From Halarcobacter bivalviorum (GTDB lineage Bacteria > Campylobacterota > Campylobacteria > Campylobacterales > Arcobacteraceae): a stretch of DNA of 64,000 bases. Under the pieces are notes generated by a model. It had not been told where the DNA came from. It saw only the letters and a list, made by a program, of their open reading frames with translations, and did no database searches. Positions 1-8,662 of the stretch are shown piece by piece. Made by a program: the position numbers and the translations under genes. Position 1 is the stretch's first letter. Each line of letters starts with the position of its first letter. The stretch covers positions 2,046,001-2,110,000 of the forward strand of contig NZ_CP031217.1 in NCBI RefSeq assembly GCF_003346815.1, given 5' to 3'.

Positions 1-614
1 ATATCTATAAAATCATTCTCATAAAAGTTTTCAAAATAGTACTCTTTTCCATTTATATTTAATTTTTCATATTTAAATATCTCTTTTTTATATAAATATA
101 TTTTTTTATCTTCTGCATGGAAAAAAGCTATTGCTTCTAATAAGTTTTTTACACAATAGATATTTATATTTGGTATCTTACTTATCTTTTTTGCACTTTT
201 ATTACAAACAAGTACATTTTTGATTTTGTTCTCTTTTGCAAGGGATAATATGATAGGAAAGATATTATTACTATCTTTTATTTCGCCATTTAAAGAGAGT
301 TCTCCAAAGATATGAATATCATCAAATACTATTTTTTTATCTTCATATAATGAGATTAAAAGAGCAATAGGCAAATCAAAGTGAGTACCAGTTTTTTTTA
401 TTTCACTAGGTGCAAGATTTATTGTAATTTTTTTAGGAGGGAATTTATATTCATTTGTTAATAATGCAGATTTTACTCTATCTTTTGACTCTTTTATTTG
501 GTCAGAAGGTAACCCTACTATAGTAAAACTAGGAAGTCCTTTTGTAAAAGTTGCTTCAACATTTACTTCATTTGCTTCAATATTAACTAAAGTTGCTGAT
601 TTAATGATTTTCAT
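1..614 (-). CDS. YifB/ComM-family Mg-chelatase-like AAA ATPase, N-terminal part
   Basis: About 204 codons of the N-terminal part are visible and the gene runs off the left edge. The protein starts MKIIKSATLVNIEANEV and continues with TKGLPSFTIVGLP and KKITINLAPSEIKKTG, which are the hallmarks of the ChlI/Lon-S5-like domain at the front of YifB/ComM proteins. In naturally competent bacteria ComM is a hexameric helicase that promotes branch migration during recombination of incoming DNA; the general YifB family is less well understood. The Walker motifs lie outside the window, so I cannot check them. It is the last visible gene of the minus-strand tig-clpP-def-PAS series. The family is confident, a role in competence is inferred. 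Confidence 0.85.
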   Translation of the reverse strand, partial: MKIIKSATLVNIEANEVNVEATFTKGLPSFTIVGLPSDQIKESKDRVKSALLTNEYKFPPKKITINLAPSEIKKTGTHFDLPIALLISLYEDKKIVFDDIHIFGELSLNGEIKDSNNIFPIILSLAKENKIKNVLVCNKSAKKISKIPNINIYCVKNLLEAIAFFHAEDKKIYLYKKEIFKYEKLNINGKEYYFENFYENDFID

Positions 615-677
615 GTTAGCTCTTTAAATAATTTTATTAATTATATATAAAGCAACATAAAATAAATTTAAATATTA

Positions 678-1181
678 TTAAAATTCTATACTATCATCCA
701 CATCAAGTATATCTTCAAAAATGTCATCAACTCTTTTAGAATCAGTTATATCAAATCTTATAGATTTAAATCCTTCAATCTCATCTTTTTGATTTAATAT
801 AGGAAAAATAATAGAATCAACCCAATAAAAACCACCATCTTTTTTTTGATTTTTTATTTCACCTCTCCAAACTCTTTTTGCAGTAATAGTTTCCCACATC
901 TCTTTAAAAACTTCACTGTTCATATCTGGATGTCTTACAATACTATGATTTGAGCCAATTAATTCTTCTTCAGTATATCCAGAAATATCTATAAAAGGTT
1001 GACTTACATATGTAATTTCCCCTTTTTTATTTGTTTCTGAGTTAATAGCATATTTATTAAAGAAGTTATATAAATATTCAATTTTAAATAATTGATTTTT
1101 TAAAGACTCGTTTTCTAAAGTAAGTTTTGAGATTTTTTCTTCTAATTGAAGTGTTTGTAGTTTTGAATTTTCATTACTCAT
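678..1181 (-). CDS. PAS-domain sensor protein, no output domain
   Basis: This 167-residue protein has an N-terminal coiled coil (about residues 5-40, Leu/Lys/Glu heptads) and a single PAS domain (about 45-150). PAS signatures seen are DISGYTEEELIGSNHSIVRHPDM and, near the end, FYWVDSIIFPI followed by GFKSIRFDITDSK. This resembles the Aer-type PAS fold, which often binds a cofactor, but I see no HAMP, kinase, GGDEF or methyl-accepting domain. It probably signals by protein contact, for example to chemotaxis or cyclic-di-GMP components. It sits downstream of def on the same strand after a 54-nt gap. The partner and ligand are unknown. Confidence 0.8.
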   Translation of the reverse strand: MSNENSKLQTLQLEEKISKLTLENESLKNQLFKIEYLYNFFNKYAINSETNKKGEITYVSQPFIDISGYTEEELIGSNHSIVRHPDMNSEVFKEMWETITAKRVWRGEIKNQKKDGGFYWVDSIIFPILNQKDEIEGFKSIRFDITDSKRVDDIFEDILDVDDSIEF

Positions 1182-1235
1182 AATAATACTCCTAGCTAGT
1201 AGAGTATTATATTATGATTTTAATAAGAGAAGATA

Positions 1236-1751
1236 CTAGTTCTTATTTTTTAGTCTCTTTTTCCACTCTTTTTCAAATTTTTTTCTTTTTGTAATTGATA
1301 GATTTTCTATAAAAAGATGTCCTGATAAATGTTCCATTTCATGTTGCCATGCTACTGCTAAAAAATCTTCACACTCCATAGTTTGTTTTTCACCATCTCT
1401 ATTATAGTATTCAACAATTATATGTTGTGCTCTTTTAACTTCTTCATTAAAACCAGGAACACTAAGACAACCCTCTACAAAAATTTGTACTCCATCTTTA
1501 TGAGTAATTACAGGATTAATTGCTTCAATTAAATCCTCTTTTTCTTGTATGTCTTCCTCATTTGGTAAATTGATAATTAATACATTTAAAGGAATCCCAA
1601 CTTGAATTGCTGCTAAGCCTACGCCATTCTCAGCTATCATAGTATCATACATATCATCTAGTAATGTATGAAGTTCACTATCGAACTTCTCTACATCACT
1701 TGATTTTGTTCTAAGTAGTTTATTTGGATATGTTAAAACTTCTCTAATCAT
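1236..1751 (-). CDS. def: Peptide deformylase
   Basis: Removes the N-formyl group from the initiator methionine of nascent proteins in the cytoplasm, using a metal ion. All three family motifs are present in this 171-residue protein: GVGLAAIQ (residues 43-50), EGCLSVP (metal Cys), and WQHEMEHLSG, the HExxH helix that supplies the two metal His and the catalytic Glu. The usual HExDH reads HEMEH here, a conservative change. The length is normal. The ATG start lies 4 nt after the clpP stop codon, so it is almost certainly cotranscribed with tig and clpP, fitting its role beside nascent-chain chaperone and protease. Confidence 0.97.
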   Translation of the reverse strand: MIREVLTYPNKLLRTKSSDVEKFDSELHTLLDDMYDTMIAENGVGLAAIQVGIPLNVLIINLPNEEDIQEKEDLIEAINPVITHKDGVQIFVEGCLSVPGFNEEVKRAQHIIVEYYNRDGEKQTMECEDFLAVAWQHEMEHLSGHLFIENLSITKRKKFEKEWKKRLKNKN

Positions 1752-1755
1752 CTTT

Positions 1756-2340
1756 TTACTTATGACTTGAAATTACTTCATCAATTAAACCATATTTACA
1801 AGCTTCATCAGCACTCATAAAGTTATCTCTATCTGTATCTTTTTCTACAGTTTCAATATCTTGTCCTGTTTGCTCAGAAATCATCTTATTAAGCATTTCT
1901 TTCATTCTTTGAATCTCTTTTGCTTGAATCTGAATATCTGTTGCTTGACCTTGTGCTCCACCTAATGGTTGGTGAATCATAATTCTAGAGTTAGGTAAAG
2001 AGTATCTCTTTCCTTTAACCCCAGAAGATAATAAGAATGCACCCATTGAAGCTGCTTGTCCTATACAAATAGTACAAACATCAGGTTTAATATAGTTCAT
2101 TGTATCGTAAATTGACATACCACTTGTAATTACTCCACCTGGAGAGTTGATATATAAATAGATATCTTTATCTGGATCCTCAGCTTCTAAAAATAGAAGT
2201 TGAGCAACAACTGTAGAAGCTACTTGGTCATTAATTTCACCACTTAGCATAATAATTCTATCTTTTAGAAGTCTTGAATAAATATCATAACTTCTTTCAC
2301 CTCTTCCACTTTTCTCAACTACGTATGGTATATAACTCAT
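1756..2340 (-). CDS. clpP: ATP-dependent Clp protease proteolytic subunit ClpP
   Basis: Serine peptidase that forms the double-heptamer chamber of ClpXP/ClpAP. The catalytic triad is recognisable: Ser in [11 protein letters not shown], His in [10 protein letters not shown], Asp in the [11 protein letters not shown] segment. The N-terminal [23 protein letters not shown] and the INSPGG oxyanion loop are typical. I start it at the ATG at 2340 (MSYIPYV, 194 aa), because AGGA sits 6 nt upstream; an in-frame TTG two codons earlier would overlap that ribosome site. It lies 20 nt downstream of tig and 4 nt upstream of def. Confidence 0.97.
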   Translation of the reverse strand: MSYIPYVVEKSGRGERSYDIYSRLLKDRIIMLSGEINDQVASTVVAQLLFLEAEDPDKDIYLYINSPGGVITSGMSIYDTMNYIKPDVCTICIGQAASMGAFLLSSGVKGKRYSLPNSRIMIHQPLGGAQGQATDIQIQAKEIQRMKEMLNKMISEQTGQDIETVEKDTDRDNFMSADEACKYGLIDEVISSHK

Positions 2341-2360
2341 TTTCAATCCTATTTTAGGTT

Positions 2361-3662
2361 TTAGTTTCCTGCTTTTTCGTCTAATAATTTAGTAATAACT
2401 TTTTCTTCAATCATAGACATTTTAATTGCTGGTAAGTATCCTGCTTGTTGGTATTGATTTAATACTTCTTGAGGGTTTTGACCAGTTTGCATTGCTTCAA
2501 AGTAAATAACTTGTGTAACTTCTTGATCAGTTACATCAATTGACTCAGCTTTTGCTAATGCATCAACAATAAATGTAGCTTTTACAGATTTTTCAGCATC
2601 AGCTTTTAATTCATCTCTAATAGCCTCAACTTTAGAAGCATCTTCTTGTAATTCTTTGATTTCTTCTTCAGTCATAGTTCTAACTTTATTATTTAAAGAG
2701 TAGTTTACTTCTTGGTCTACTACAGATGCAGGTAATGCAAAGTTGATTGTTTCAACTAATTTATCTAAAAATGCTGGTTTTAATTCATCTCTATAATAAA
2801 TAGCTTTTGCTTCACCAGTAATTTGCTCAGCAATTTTCTCTTTTAATGTTTCAACAGTTGGGTTTTCTTCACCTGGTAACATTCTTTTTGCAAATTCATC
2901 ATCTAATTCAGGAGCAACTTTTTCTTGAATTTCATGTAAAGTTACTTTGAATGTAGCTTCTTTACCAGCTAAATCTTTTTGTTGGTAAGACTCAGGGAAA
3001 GTAACAACTACATCTTTTTCCTCTTCATATTTCATACCAATAATTTGATCTTCAAATCCTGGAATAAATGCACCAGAACCGATTTGTAATGGATACTTCT
3101 CAGCTTTTCCACCTTCAAATGCAACACCATCAACAAAACCTTCAAAATCGATTACTGCGAAGTCACCTTCTTTAACCATTCTTTTTCTTTTGATTTTTTC
3201 TAATGGTGCAGATTGTTTTGCAATTTCTTCTAATCTAGCTTCTACTTCTTTTGCATCAGCTTCTTTTTTCTCAACTGCAGGAACTAATGATTTATAATCA
3301 CCTAAATCTACATTTGGTTTGCAAGCAACTTTGATTTCAACTTCAATTGAACCATCTTCTTTTTTGTCATATTTACCAAAAGTTGGCTCACCAATTAAAT
3401 CTTCATTTGCAATTTTTAATTCAGCTAGTGCATCAACTAAAACACCTCTAACTGCTTCACCCTCTGCATCTTCTGTTAATTTATCTGCATATCTTTGCTT
3501 AACTACTCTTACAGGTACTTTACCTTTTCTAAAACCTTGAATATCCATAGTTCTAGCAGCTTGTTGAGCTACTTTATCTATATTTTTTTCAATTGTTTCT
3601 TTAGAGATTGTTGAAGTGATAACTGCATTAGCTTCGTCAACTCTGTTTGCGTTAAATTCCAT
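2361..3662 (-). CDS. tig: Trigger factor, ribosome-associated chaperone and prolyl isomerase
   Basis: Binds ribosomal protein L23 at the exit tunnel and shelters nascent chains. In this 433-residue protein the ribosome-binding domain (1 to about 110) carries the signature [16 protein letters not shown]. The FKBP-like PPIase domain (about 150-240) is seen as [21 protein letters not shown] and [11 protein letters not shown]. The C-terminal helical chaperone arms follow. The length matches the family. The ATG start has GGAG 8 nt upstream. It heads the tig-clpP-def cluster, with the divergent vWA gene starting 100 nt away on the other strand. Confidence 0.97.
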   Translation of the reverse strand: MEFNANRVDEANAVITSTISKETIEKNIDKVAQQAARTMDIQGFRKGKVPVRVVKQRYADKLTEDAEGEAVRGVLVDALAELKIANEDLIGEPTFGKYDKKEDGSIEVEIKVACKPNVDLGDYKSLVPAVEKKEADAKEVEARLEEIAKQSAPLEKIKRKRMVKEGDFAVIDFEGFVDGVAFEGGKAEKYPLQIGSGAFIPGFEDQIIGMKYEEEKDVVVTFPESYQQKDLAGKEATFKVTLHEIQEKVAPELDDEFAKRMLPGEENPTVETLKEKIAEQITGEAKAIYYRDELKPAFLDKLVETINFALPASVVDQEVNYSLNNKVRTMTEEEIKELQEDASKVEAIRDELKADAEKSVKATFIVDALAKAESIDVTDQEVTQVIYFEAMQTGQNPQEVLNQYQQAGYLPAIKMSMIEEKVITKLLDEKAGN

Positions 3663-3762
3663 TAAATCTACTCCGATTATTTTAATTTTAGTCGTGATTT
3701 TATCTAAAAGTTACTAAGTATTATATAAAATATAAAAACTAAGATTTTATGAGGATTTTTTA

Positions 3763-5442
3763 TTGCAATTTTTATATCCAAATGTACTTTTTTTTATGTT
3801 AATTCCAATTATTATTTTAATGTTTTTGATTACCACAAATAGAGATAAGTTTCAAAAATATTTTGATAAAGAGGCATTGGCAAAACTATCTGTTAAAAAT
3901 AAATATATGACTAAGACAACAAGAAATATTCTATTTTTTATAGCTTTAATTCTTATGACTATCTCTTTAGCAAGGCCTGTTTTTGATGAAAAAGAGCATA
4001 AACTTACTCAAGAAACCGTCTCTTTTGTAATTGCACTTGATGTTTCTAAATCAATGCTTGCTACAGATATTTTTCCTAATAGACTTACTTTTGGAAAGAA
4101 AAAAATTCTTGAAATAATTGATTATGCAAAACAAAACTCTATAGCTGTAATTTTATTTGCTAAATCCTCTTTTATCCTTTCCCCTATTACAGAGGATTTT
4201 AACTCTTTAAAAATACTTGTAAATAGACTTGATACTGGTTTAAACTTTGATAATGGTTCAAATATCTTTTCTACTTTGGAAGTTAGTAAAAAGCTATTAA
4301 AAGATTATAAAGACAAAAACTTAATCTTAATAACAGATGGAGGAAACAATTCTACTTATGAAAAAGAGATAAATTTTGCAAAAGAGAATAAAATAAAAAT
4401 CTATACTCTTGCTCTTGCAACAGATACACCAACTCCTATCAAACTTGAAAATGGTAGTTTTCTTACAAAAGAGGATGGTTCTATTGTTACTGTGAAATTA
4501 AATGAAGATATAAAAAATTTAAGTCTAAATACAAATGGAGCATTTATTAACTTTTCAACAACTAATAAGGATATAAAACAGCTAATAGATGAAATAAATA
4601 TCTCTTCTCAAAAAGAGAAAAAAGAATCAAAAAACTATAAAACATATACTGAATTATTCTATTATCCACTGGCTTTAGCTCTTTTTGTTTTATTAATTGC
4701 TTTTTCTTCAAGACCAGACTTTTTTAGAAAGAGTAAAAATCTTGTAATAATATTCTTAGCTATATTTCTATCAAACAATCAAGCAAACGCTTTTGAGTTT
4801 GATTTTAAGACTATAGATAAAGCAAATAAACATTATGAAAAACAAGAGTATGAAAAAGCTTCAAAAGAGTTCCAAAAAGTTATTAAAACACCTGAATCAC
4901 ACTACAACCTTGCAAACTCTTTATATAAAGAAAAAGAGTACAAAAAAGCTTTAATGCACTATAAAAACATAGTAACTTCAAATCAAGAACTAGAGTATAA
5001 AAAACTTCATAATATGGGTAATAGTTATGTTAAATTAAATGATTTAGAAAATGCAAAAAGAGTTTATGAAAAAGCTTTAAAAATAAAAGAGGACAAAGAG
5101 ACAAAAGAGAATCTTGAAGAGGTTTTAAAAGCAATGAAACAAAACCAACAAAATAACCAACAGCAACAGCAAAATCAAAACCAAGATAACGAAAAACAAA
5201 AAGAGAGAGACAAACAAAAAGAAGAGTCTAAAAATCAAAAAAATAATAAAGAAAATGAACAAAAACAAGAAAAGAAAAATAATAACTCTAACTCAGAAGA
5301 AAAGAAGATAAAACAAAATGAAGAGATAAGTGAAGCCGAAGAACAAAAATGGCTAAATAAACTAGACTCAAAAGAGGTTCCAGTTATGCTTAAAAAGTTT
5401 GATTCCAAAGAGCGAAGTGAAGAGACTTCAACTCCTTGGTAG
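3763..5442 (+). CDS. BatB/BatC-like membrane protein: vWA domain plus TPR repeats
   Basis: A 559-residue fusion. Two N-terminal TM segments (about 7-24 and 55-73) precede a von Willebrand A domain (about 85-270) with an intact MIDAS: ALDVSKS (DxSxS) and LITDGG. A third TM follows (about 300-318), then a hydrophobic stretch near NLVIIFLAIFL that resembles the internal signal of BatC. TPR repeats occupy about 345-450 (YEKQEYEKASKEFQKV, YKKALMHYKN, LENAKRVYEKALK), and the tail is Gln/Asn/Lys-rich and probably disordered. This matches BatB fused to BatC of aerotolerance operons, whose biochemical role is unsettled. No MoxR or DUF58 gene is beside it. TTG start with GAGGA 7 nt upstream. Confidence 0.8.
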   Translation: MQFLYPNVLFFMLIPIIILMFLITTNRDKFQKYFDKEALAKLSVKNKYMTKTTRNILFFIALILMTISLARPVFDEKEHKLTQETVSFVIALDVSKSMLATDIFPNRLTFGKKKILEIIDYAKQNSIAVILFAKSSFILSPITEDFNSLKILVNRLDTGLNFDNGSNIFSTLEVSKKLLKDYKDKNLILITDGGNNSTYEKEINFAKENKIKIYTLALATDTPTPIKLENGSFLTKEDGSIVTVKLNEDIKNLSLNTNGAFINFSTTNKDIKQLIDEINISSQKEKKESKNYKTYTELFYYPLALALFVLLIAFSSRPDFFRKSKNLVIIFLAIFLSNNQANAFEFDFKTIDKANKHYEKQEYEKASKEFQKVIKTPESHYNLANSLYKEKEYKKALMHYKNIVTSNQELEYKKLHNMGNSYVKLNDLENAKRVYEKALKIKEDKETKENLEEVLKAMKQNQQNNQQQQQNQNQDNEKQKERDKQKEESKNQKNNKENEQKQEKKNNNSNSEEKKIKQNEEISEAEEQKWLNKLDSKEVPVMLKKFDSKERSEETSTPW

Positions 5443-5462
5443 CAGATTACTAGTAATCTGCT
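5441..5462. terminator. Bidirectional hairpin overlapping two stop codons
   Basis: A perfect 22-bp inverted repeat (AGCAGATTACT / AGTAATCTGCT) is followed by GTTTTT on the plus strand. It contains the stop codons of both convergent genes (5440-5442 plus, 5450-5452 minus), so one hairpin would end both transcripts. Confidence 0.75.
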
Positions 5463-6565
5463 GTTTTTCTCATTTGCATTAACTCTTTTTGAACAGAGAT
5501 ATTAATAGTTTCATCTGGGTCAAAATTTAAGGCATAGTTTCTTCCATCATAATCAACAGAATTTAAGATGATTTTCATAGCTTCTAATCTTGCTTTATGT
5601 TTATCATCACTTCTTACAATATGCCAAGGTGCAGCTCTTGAAGATGTTCTCCTAAGCATTTCATATTTTTTCTCAGAAAACTCTGACCATAAATCTTGTG
5701 CTTGCATATCAACTTCTGAAAACTTCCATTGTCTTAGAGGGTCATTGATTCTTCTATCAAATCTTCTTTTTTGCTCATCTTTAGAAACAGAGAAATAAAG
5801 TTTAATTAAAATCATTCCTTGCCTTACTAAATCTTGCTCAAAATTTACTACATCTTCCATAAAGATTTCATACTCTTCTTTTGTACAAAATCCAAAAATA
5901 GGTTCAACCATAGCTCTGTTATACCAAGACCTATCGAATAAAACCATCTCTCCACCTGTAGGGAAGTGTTGAATATATCTTTGTAAGAACCACTGATTTC
6001 TTTGTGTTTCAGTTGGTTTACCCAAAGCAACAACTCTATAGTGTTTGTTATTCATATATCTAGTGATTCGTCTAATTGCACCACCTTTACCTGAAGCATC
6101 TCTACCCTCAAATAAAATAATCATTCTTTTATTCTCTTCTTCAAGATAGTTTTGAAGTTTAATTAACTCAATTTGATATTTTTTTAACTCTTCAAGGTCA
6201 TAAATTTTTTGAATCCCATCTCTTAATGTCTCAGGGTCTAAATCTTTAAAATCACCTAAAATTGTTTTTAAATTTTTATTTTCTTCAAATAACTCTTGAT
6301 ATTTTTTATCAAAATTTTTATCATTGATATTTGTTTTTGTTGGAACTTCTTCTTTATCAACAACTATTGAGTCTTTAAACTTCTGCATTAAAGTAAGTGC
6401 AGCTTTTTTAGTAAGATTATCTTTTTTTGTATAACCAAGTACTTTCACATATCTTTTTTTATCATATTGAAATCTTGCTATGTATTTTTTTCCAAAAGTT
6501 GGATGTGCAGCTTTTGAGATATATAAGCCACTAAATTCTGTTTTTTCAAAATCACTTAAATTCAT
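5450..6565 (-). CDS. PPK2-family polyphosphate kinase with an extra N-terminal domain
   Basis: Transfers phosphate between polyphosphate and nucleotides in the cytoplasm. The catalytic core (about 130-360) has Walker A FEGRDASGKGGAIRRIT, Walker B LFDRSWYNRAMVEP, and the lid/substrate segments KRRFDRRINDPLRQWKFS and RAAPWHIVRSDDK. Residues 1-80 are not part of PPK2. They read like the small Arm-type DNA-binding domain at the front of tyrosine recombinases (KKYIARFQYDKKRYVKVLGY then TKKAALTLMQKFKDS). A coiled stretch (about 90-150) links the two parts. It lies 5 nt downstream of a second PPK2 gene. Direction of catalysis (ATP/GTP synthesis or polyP synthesis) cannot be read from sequence. Confidence 0.9.
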   Translation of the reverse strand: MNLSDFEKTEFSGLYISKAAHPTFGKKYIARFQYDKKRYVKVLGYTKKDNLTKKAALTLMQKFKDSIVVDKEEVPTKTNINDKNFDKKYQELFEENKNLKTILGDFKDLDPETLRDGIQKIYDLEELKKYQIELIKLQNYLEEENKRMIILFEGRDASGKGGAIRRITRYMNNKHYRVVALGKPTETQRNQWFLQRYIQHFPTGGEMVLFDRSWYNRAMVEPIFGFCTKEEYEIFMEDVVNFEQDLVRQGMILIKLYFSVSKDEQKRRFDRRINDPLRQWKFSEVDMQAQDLWSEFSEKKYEMLRRTSSRAAPWHIVRSDDKHKARLEAMKIILNSVDYDGRNYALNFDPDETINISVQKELMQMRKTADY

Positions 6566-6570
6566 TCTAA

Positions 6571-7494
6571 CTATGCCTTTGCAAACTTATTTTTTTGTTC
6601 CATATGTTCTAGCTCTTTTGTACCAGAAACTAATATTTCACTATCCATTATAATTTCATGCGAATCAATCTTATTTGGGTAATCAACCATTGATAAAATA
6701 TGTTTTATACAGTTAATTCTTGCTCTTTTTTTATTATCACTTCTAATAATTGTCCATGGAGCATGGTCTGTATTAGAAGACATAAGCATTGAAAATTTTG
6801 CTACTGTATATTTATCCCAAAGCTTTTGAGACTCTTTATCTACAGGAGATAATTTATACTGTTTTAATGGGTCAATTTCTCTTTTTTTGAACCTTCTAGC
6901 TTGTTCTTTTTTTGATACAGAGAAATAAAATTTAAGAAGAATAATTCCAGATTTTACAAGCATTTGTTCAAACTCAGGAACTTCTCTTAAAAATTCATGA
7001 TGCTCTTCAGGAGTACAAAAACTCATAACTGGCTCAACACCAGCTCTATTATACCAAGACCTATCGAATAAAACTATCTCTCCAGCACTTGGCAAATGTT
7101 TTGTATATCTTTGGAAATACCATTGAGTTTTTTCAACATCACTTGGTTTTTCTAAGGCTACAACTCTAGCACCCCTAGGATTTAAATGCTCAGTGATTCT
7201 TTTAATTGTACCACCTTTTCCAGCAGCATCTCTACCTTCAAAAAGCATAAGAACTTTAAGGCCTTGATCTTTTACATGGTTTTGAAACTTTAGTAATTCA
7301 ATTTGAAGTTTTGTTAACTCCTTTTGATATTCTAAAGTCTCTTTTTTAACCCAAATTTGAACTTTTTTGCCTCTAGTTCTTAACTCTTCTCTTTTTCTTG
7401 AAAAGTTATTAGGTTTATGTTTCTCACTTCTATGAGTGTCAATCTCTTCTTCATCTTTGAATTCTTCATTAATAATTTTTCTATCTTGACCCAT
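6571..7494 (-). CDS. PPK2-family polyphosphate kinase
   Basis: Second PPK2 paralogue. It has Walker A FEGRDAAGKGGTIKRIT, Walker B LFDRSWYNRAGVEPVM, the lid KKREIDPLKQYKLSP and the DHAPWTIIRSDNKKRAR segment. The N-terminal 50 residues are charged and lack the recombinase-like domain seen in its neighbour. I start it at the ATG at 7494 (MGQDRKII, 307 aa) because GGA sits 7 nt upstream; an in-frame TTG four codons earlier lacks a good site. It is about as long as stand-alone class I PPK2 enzymes. The two genes sit 5 nt apart, suggesting a joint role in polyphosphate-nucleotide balance, perhaps with one enzyme favouring each direction. Confidence 0.92.
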   Translation of the reverse strand: MGQDRKIINEEFKDEEEIDTHRSEKHKPNNFSRKREELRTRGKKVQIWVKKETLEYQKELTKLQIELLKFQNHVKDQGLKVLMLFEGRDAAGKGGTIKRITEHLNPRGARVVALEKPSDVEKTQWYFQRYTKHLPSAGEIVLFDRSWYNRAGVEPVMSFCTPEEHHEFLREVPEFEQMLVKSGIILLKFYFSVSKKEQARRFKKREIDPLKQYKLSPVDKESQKLWDKYTVAKFSMLMSSNTDHAPWTIIRSDNKKRARINCIKHILSMVDYPNKIDSHEIIMDSEILVSGTKELEHMEQKNKFAKA

Positions 7495-7515
7495 AAACTT
7501 TTCCAATCTATTATT

Positions 7516-8658
7516 TTATAATCTTGATTTGTAGGCATTATATCCAAAATTATTTACAATTTGGTAACAATCCTTATTATCCTTTATTATAATAGATGGT
7601 AACTTAATTCCATTGAAAGTAGTTGTTTTAACCATAGTATAATGAATCATATCTTCTAAAATAATTTTATCCCCTACTTTTAAAGGCTCATCAAAAGAGT
7701 AATCTCCGATAATATCACCTGCTAAGCAAGTGTTTCCACCTAGTCGATATGTATACTTTTTTTCATTTGCTAAACCAGAATTTCTAATCTCTGCACGATA
7801 TGGCATTGCTAAAGTATCTGGCATATGAGCCTCTGCTGAAGTATCTAAAATGGCTATTTGCATTCCATTTTCAACAATATCTAAAACAGTTGCCATAAGG
7901 TAACCTGTCTGCCAACCTACTGCTTCTCCTGGCTCTAAATAAACTTCTAAATGAGGATATCTTAACTTAAACTCTTTTAATAGTTTAATTAATCCTTCCA
8001 CATCATAATCAGCTCTTGTAATATGATGTCCACCACCAAAGTTTACCCATTTCATCCCTACTAAATATTCCCCAAAGTTTTTCTCAAAGTTTGCTAAAGC
8101 ACCCTCTAGGGCATCTACATTTTGCTCACAAAGTGCATGAAAATGTAAACCTTCTATAAGCTCTAGTTTATCTGCTTGAAAATTTTTCTTTGTAATACCT
8201 AATCTTGAAAAAGCACCACAAGGGTTATATAAATCTACCTCAACAGATGAATATTCAGGATTTACTCTAAGTCCAATAGAAGTTTTTCCATATGCTTTTT
8301 TACCATATCTTTCAAGTTGAGAAAATGAGTTAAATACTAAGTGATTTGAAATATCTATAATCTCATCTATCTCTTCATCTTTAAAAGCAGGAGAATAAGT
8401 ATGTACTTCTTTTTGGAACTCTTCTTTTGCTAAAAGGGCTTCATGTAAACCACTTGCACAACATCCATAAAGATATTTTCTACAAAGTTCAAAACTAGCT
8501 TTTAAAGCAAAACCTTTTAAAGCTAGTAAAATTTTTACGTCTGCTTCTTCTTGCACTTTTTTAAGTAGTTTTAGATTTCTTTCTAGAAGCTCCTCCTCGC
8601 AAATAAATGCGGGAGAAGGTAATTTGTTTATGTCAGTTATTTTTTCAGTATTTGTCAT
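7516..8658 (-). CDS. nspC: Carboxynorspermidine/carboxyspermidine decarboxylase
   Basis: PLP enzyme that removes CO2 from carboxy(nor)spermidine, the last step of the alternative polyamine pathway used by Campylobacterota and vibrios. It has the alanine-racemase-like TIM barrel with the PLP lysine at Lys48 (ILLALKGFALK), a His-containing ALCEQN barrel segment, the GGGHH glycine-rich phosphate loop (WVNFGGGHHIT), and the C-terminal LGGNTCLAGDIIGDYSF motif with the active-site Cys. Length 380 aa is normal. It lies 4 nt downstream of the carboxynorspermidine dehydrogenase gene, which supplies its substrate. Confidence 0.94.
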   Translation of the reverse strand: MTNTEKITDINKLPSPAFICEEELLERNLKLLKKVQEEADVKILLALKGFALKASFELCRKYLYGCCASGLHEALLAKEEFQKEVHTYSPAFKDEEIDEIIDISNHLVFNSFSQLERYGKKAYGKTSIGLRVNPEYSSVEVDLYNPCGAFSRLGITKKNFQADKLELIEGLHFHALCEQNVDALEGALANFEKNFGEYLVGMKWVNFGGGHHITRADYDVEGLIKLLKEFKLRYPHLEVYLEPGEAVGWQTGYLMATVLDIVENGMQIAILDTSAEAHMPDTLAMPYRAEIRNSGLANEKKYTYRLGGNTCLAGDIIGDYSFDEPLKVGDKIILEDMIHYTMVKTTTFNGIKLPSIIIKDNKDCYQIVNNFGYNAYKSRL

Positions 8659-8662
8659 TTTA

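Noticed and set aside
3319-3540. Antisense ORF inside trigger factor
   Set aside because: Low-complexity reading opposite a clear gene; the same holds for other antisense ORFs inside clpP/def, ppk2, mfd, leuS and the sec genes.
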